A DNA stretch of 26,598 nt from Pseudomonadota bacterium (GTDB lineage Bacteria > Pseudomonadota > Alphaproteobacteria > Acetobacterales > Acetobacteraceae), in NCBI GenBank assembly GCA_021779655.1, contig JAJYAF010000001.1, forward strand, positions 1-26,598, in the 5' to 3' direction. Below, piece after piece: positions 24,881-26,598 of the stretch. The position numbers were made by a program, and so were the translations under genes. The notes under the pieces are model-generated. The model saw only the letters and a program-made list of their open reading frames with translations, was not told where the DNA came from and did not search any database. Each line of letters opens with the position of its first letter. The first letter of the stretch is position 1.

Positions 24881-26014
24881 TCAGTCCGCCTCACCCGCTC
24901 GGGGAGCGAGATACGGGGCCGCGAACAGATGCCCGCGATAGGCGCCGGCCAGGGTGCGAGAGGCCACCAGGAGCCAGAGGCAGATAAAAACCCCGAGGCA
25001 AACGCGCCCGGTATCCGCAAAGAAGCCGAGCCGGGTTTGCGCCGCGAGCGCGTTCGTCGCCAGGATGAACACGCCGAACGGGAAGGTGAATCCCCACCAG
25101 CCCATATTGAACGGCAGCCGCCTCGGCAGATGGGTCAGCGTCATGGCGGCGGCCAGCAGCAGCCACCACGCGCCATAGGCCCAGATCACCAGCCCGCCCA
25201 CGAGACCAAGCCCCTGCGCCACCACACCCGCTGTTCCCAGGCCCGCTGTTCCCAGGCCCGCTGTTCCCAGGCCCGCCCCGGCAAAAGCGGCTGGCGCCGC
25301 CCGGCCCAGCGCCAGCAGCCCGAGCGCGCCGGTACCCAACGGCCCGACCGCCAGCCAGGAGGAAACGCCCATCTCCGGCGGTGGCAGCTTATGCAATACC
25401 AGCCGCAGGAACAGCACGGTCAGGATGCTGAACGCGATCGGAACCGAAAGCGCCCAGAGCGCATAGCCCGCCACCACCAGGTTGAACGCGACAGCCGGCG
25501 GAAGATGCGCGGCAAGCCCGCCCGCGCTTGCCGCCGCCACCTCGCACGCCACCACGGGCAGCAGCCACACCGCCGTCATCTGTTCCAGCGCGTGCCGCTG
25601 CACGGTAATCATCGCGAACGGTACGGCCAACCCGGCCGCGACCGACAACGCGGCATCCAGCAGCCAAAGCGGCAAGGCCACACCATAGGCATGGGCGAAC
25701 ACCACGAAACCGTTGATGATCGTGGCAAGCCCCATCGGAATGGCGCCAAGAAACATGGGCATCACGGGATGCGAGAAAATCCGGCTGGCCTCGGCCGGAA
25801 ACATGATCCAGTGCGCCCCGTACAGCCCGGCACATAGTACAAATAACGCGATGTTCATTATCCACACGGTTTCGGCAAGCGGATGGAGCGGGCGGCATGG
25901 CGCGAGAACCAGGGCCAGAACACCGGTTCCCATCGTCACGGTAAACCAGTTCGGCGTGAACTGCCGGATTATCTTCAGCTTTCGCGGCTGGCGGGAGAGG
26001 GGTTTTTCCAACAT
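24881..26014 (-). CDS. TDT family transporter (SLAC1/TehA-like)
   Basis: A 377-residue integral membrane protein with about 10 hydrophobic segments. It matches the tellurite-resistance/dicarboxylate transporter (TDT) family: FTPNWFTVTMGTGVLALVLA at the N-terminus, PAEASRIFSHPVMPMFLGAIPMGLATI, and FNMGWWGFTFPFGVFILATNALA in the C-terminal half. Family members export C4-dicarboxylates, sulfite, tellurite or other anions; the substrate is not readable here. A low-complexity GLGTAGLGTAGLGTAG stretch (about residues 247-262) is encoded by three 15-bp repeats between hydrophobic segments. The gene diverges from a LysR-type regulator, which is a common arrangement for regulated transporters. It converges on mutL; an A7 run (24850-24856) in the 34-base gap gives the minus strand a T-tract but only a weak stem. 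Confidence 0.88.
   Translation of the reverse strand: MLEKPLSRQPRKLKIIRQFTPNWFTVTMGTGVLALVLAPCRPLHPLAETVWIMNIALFVLCAGLYGAHWIMFPAEASRIFSHPVMPMFLGAIPMGLATIINGFVVFAHAYGVALPLWLLDAALSVAAGLAVPFAMITVQRHALEQMTAVWLLPVVACEVAAASAGGLAAHLPPAVAFNLVVAGYALWALSVPIAFSILTVLFLRLVLHKLPPPEMGVSSWLAVGPLGTGALGLLALGRAAPAAFAGAGLGTAGLGTAGLGTAGVVAQGLGLVGGLVIWAYGAWWLLLAAAMTLTHLPRRLPFNMGWWGFTFPFGVFILATNALAAQTRLGFFADTGRVCLGVFICLWLLVASRTLAGAYRGHLFAAPYLAPRAGEAD
25231..25275. repeat. Three perfect 15-bp in-frame tandem repeats
   Basis: CTGTTCCCAGGCCCG occurs at 25231-25245, 25246-25260 and 25261-25275. On the minus strand each encodes GLGTA of the transporter, so copy changes alter the protein by five residues without a frameshift. 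Confidence 0.92.
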
Positions 26015-26179
26015 CGGGAGCAGCGCCTTTCGCTTCCTTACCTGGCGCGCGACCGGTCCGGGTCAACGCGATCGCGCATCGACCAGAACCCCGAGGCACC
26101 CGGCAAGACATTGATTTAGATGGTAATTCACGTTTCACGTGGTCTAACGCGCGGCGAACAATAAATCAAACTGATTATT

Positions 26180-26196
26180 TTTGTTAAATTAACAAA
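26180..26196. promoter_or_regulatory. 17-bp palindrome in the transporter-lysR intergenic region
   Basis: TTTGTTAA-A-TTAACAAA is a perfect palindrome (8-base arms) in an AT-rich stretch (about 26155-26212), 20 bases before the LysR start and 165 bases before the divergent transporter start. It is a plausible LysR operator for autoregulation and control of the transporter. The 202-base gap shows no gene. Confidence 0.5.
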
Positions 26197-26216
26197 TTAT
26201 CTTTATATATCCCGGC

Positions 26217-26573
26217 ATGACCCTTGAGCAATTGCGGATTTTCGTCGCGGTGGCCGAGCGCCAGCACATCACGCGCGCGGCCGCCGCCCTGCATCTCACC
26301 CAGGCGGCGGTTTCCGCTTCCATCGCCGCGCTGGAACGGGTGAACGACATCCGGCTTTTCGACCGCGTCGGCCGCAACATCGCGCTCACCGCCGCCGGCC
26401 GGCAATTCCTGCCGGAGGCGCATGCCGTGCTGGCAAAGGCAGCCGGCGCGCGGCAGGCGCTCGGCGACATTGCCGGCCTGCGGCGCGGAACGCTCGATGT
26501 GCATGCCAGCCAGACCATCGCGAGCTATTTCCTGCCCGCGAAAATCGTCGCCTTCCGGATGAAATACCCTTAA
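26217..26573 (+). pseudogene. LysR-family transcriptional regulator, truncated after 118 residues
   Basis: The N-terminal helix-turn-helix of a LysR-type regulator is complete: MTLEQLRIFVAVAERQHITRAAAALHLTQAAVSASIAALE, then RLFDRVGRNIALTAAGRQFLPEA. The linker helix and the start of the effector domain follow (LRRGTLDVHASQTIASYFLPAKIVAFRMKYP). Family proteins run to about 300 residues; here a TAA stop (26571-26573) ends the frame just where the effector domain's second strand should begin. Only 25 bases of window remain. None of the three frames in those bases reads as a clear LysR continuation, which fits an insertion or rearrangement at about 26570, although a frameshift cannot be excluded. 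It diverges from the TDT transporter. Confidence 0.75.
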
Positions 26574-26598
26574 ATGGCTGTTGCGCGTACAATCGTCA

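Noticed and set aside
26574..26598. Start of a new gene (ATG at 26575) or an IS terminal repeat at the window end
   Set aside because: Only 25 bases are available, and I recognise no known terminal repeat or protein start.

Overview
The window is GC-rich, gene-dense bacterial chromosome. A GcrA cell-cycle regulator, a COG4111 (NadQ-type) regulator upstream of nadABC, a GITGTR-type TrpA and a MutL carrying its own endonuclease motif point to an alphaproteobacterium, most likely Rhodospirillales/Acetobacteraceae. The family-level placement is inference from protein style, not a search result.

Layout. Positions 1-393 hold the 3' end of a glutamate/leucine-type dehydrogenase. Positions 462-4764 are an NAD de novo locus: a nadQ-like regulator followed by nadA-nadB-nadC with 4-nt overlaps. 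A perfect 19-bp palindrome just upstream of nadA is a strong operator candidate. Positions 4764-6200 are an accessory patch: two short palindromes that resemble IS630 ends, an IS630-family element (TA to TA, 4871-5936) whose transposase is split by a frameshift at a 7-base homopolymer, a three-unit 44/46-bp tandem repeat, and a 12-bp hairpin.

Minus-strand genes from 6200 to 15129 are fabI, a cold-shock protein, gcrA, an exported SH3-type protein, a MoeB/ThiF E1-like enzyme, a two-domain family-2 glycosyltransferase, and a SWIM-SNF2 helicase. On the plus strand a flavin (LLM) monooxygenase is followed by trpB-trpA. A minus-strand pair (phaB then a GNAT acetyltransferase) converges on trpA. A class-I glutamine amidotransferase diverges from a membrane-anchored PAS-GGDEF-EAL protein, which is followed by mutL. 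A TDT/SLAC1-type transporter diverges from a LysR regulator that stops after 118 residues.

How it works together. The clearest functional unit is the NAD locus, where the presumed sensor, its operator and all three de novo enzymes sit together. Most of the rest is housekeeping. The items most worth a second look are the nad operator, the IS630-derived palindromes, the GGDEF-EAL protein with most catalytic residues replaced, the DnaA-box-like site ahead of gcrA, and the truncated LysR gene with its palindromic intergenic region. I do not see a complete novel defence, secretion or biosynthetic system here.
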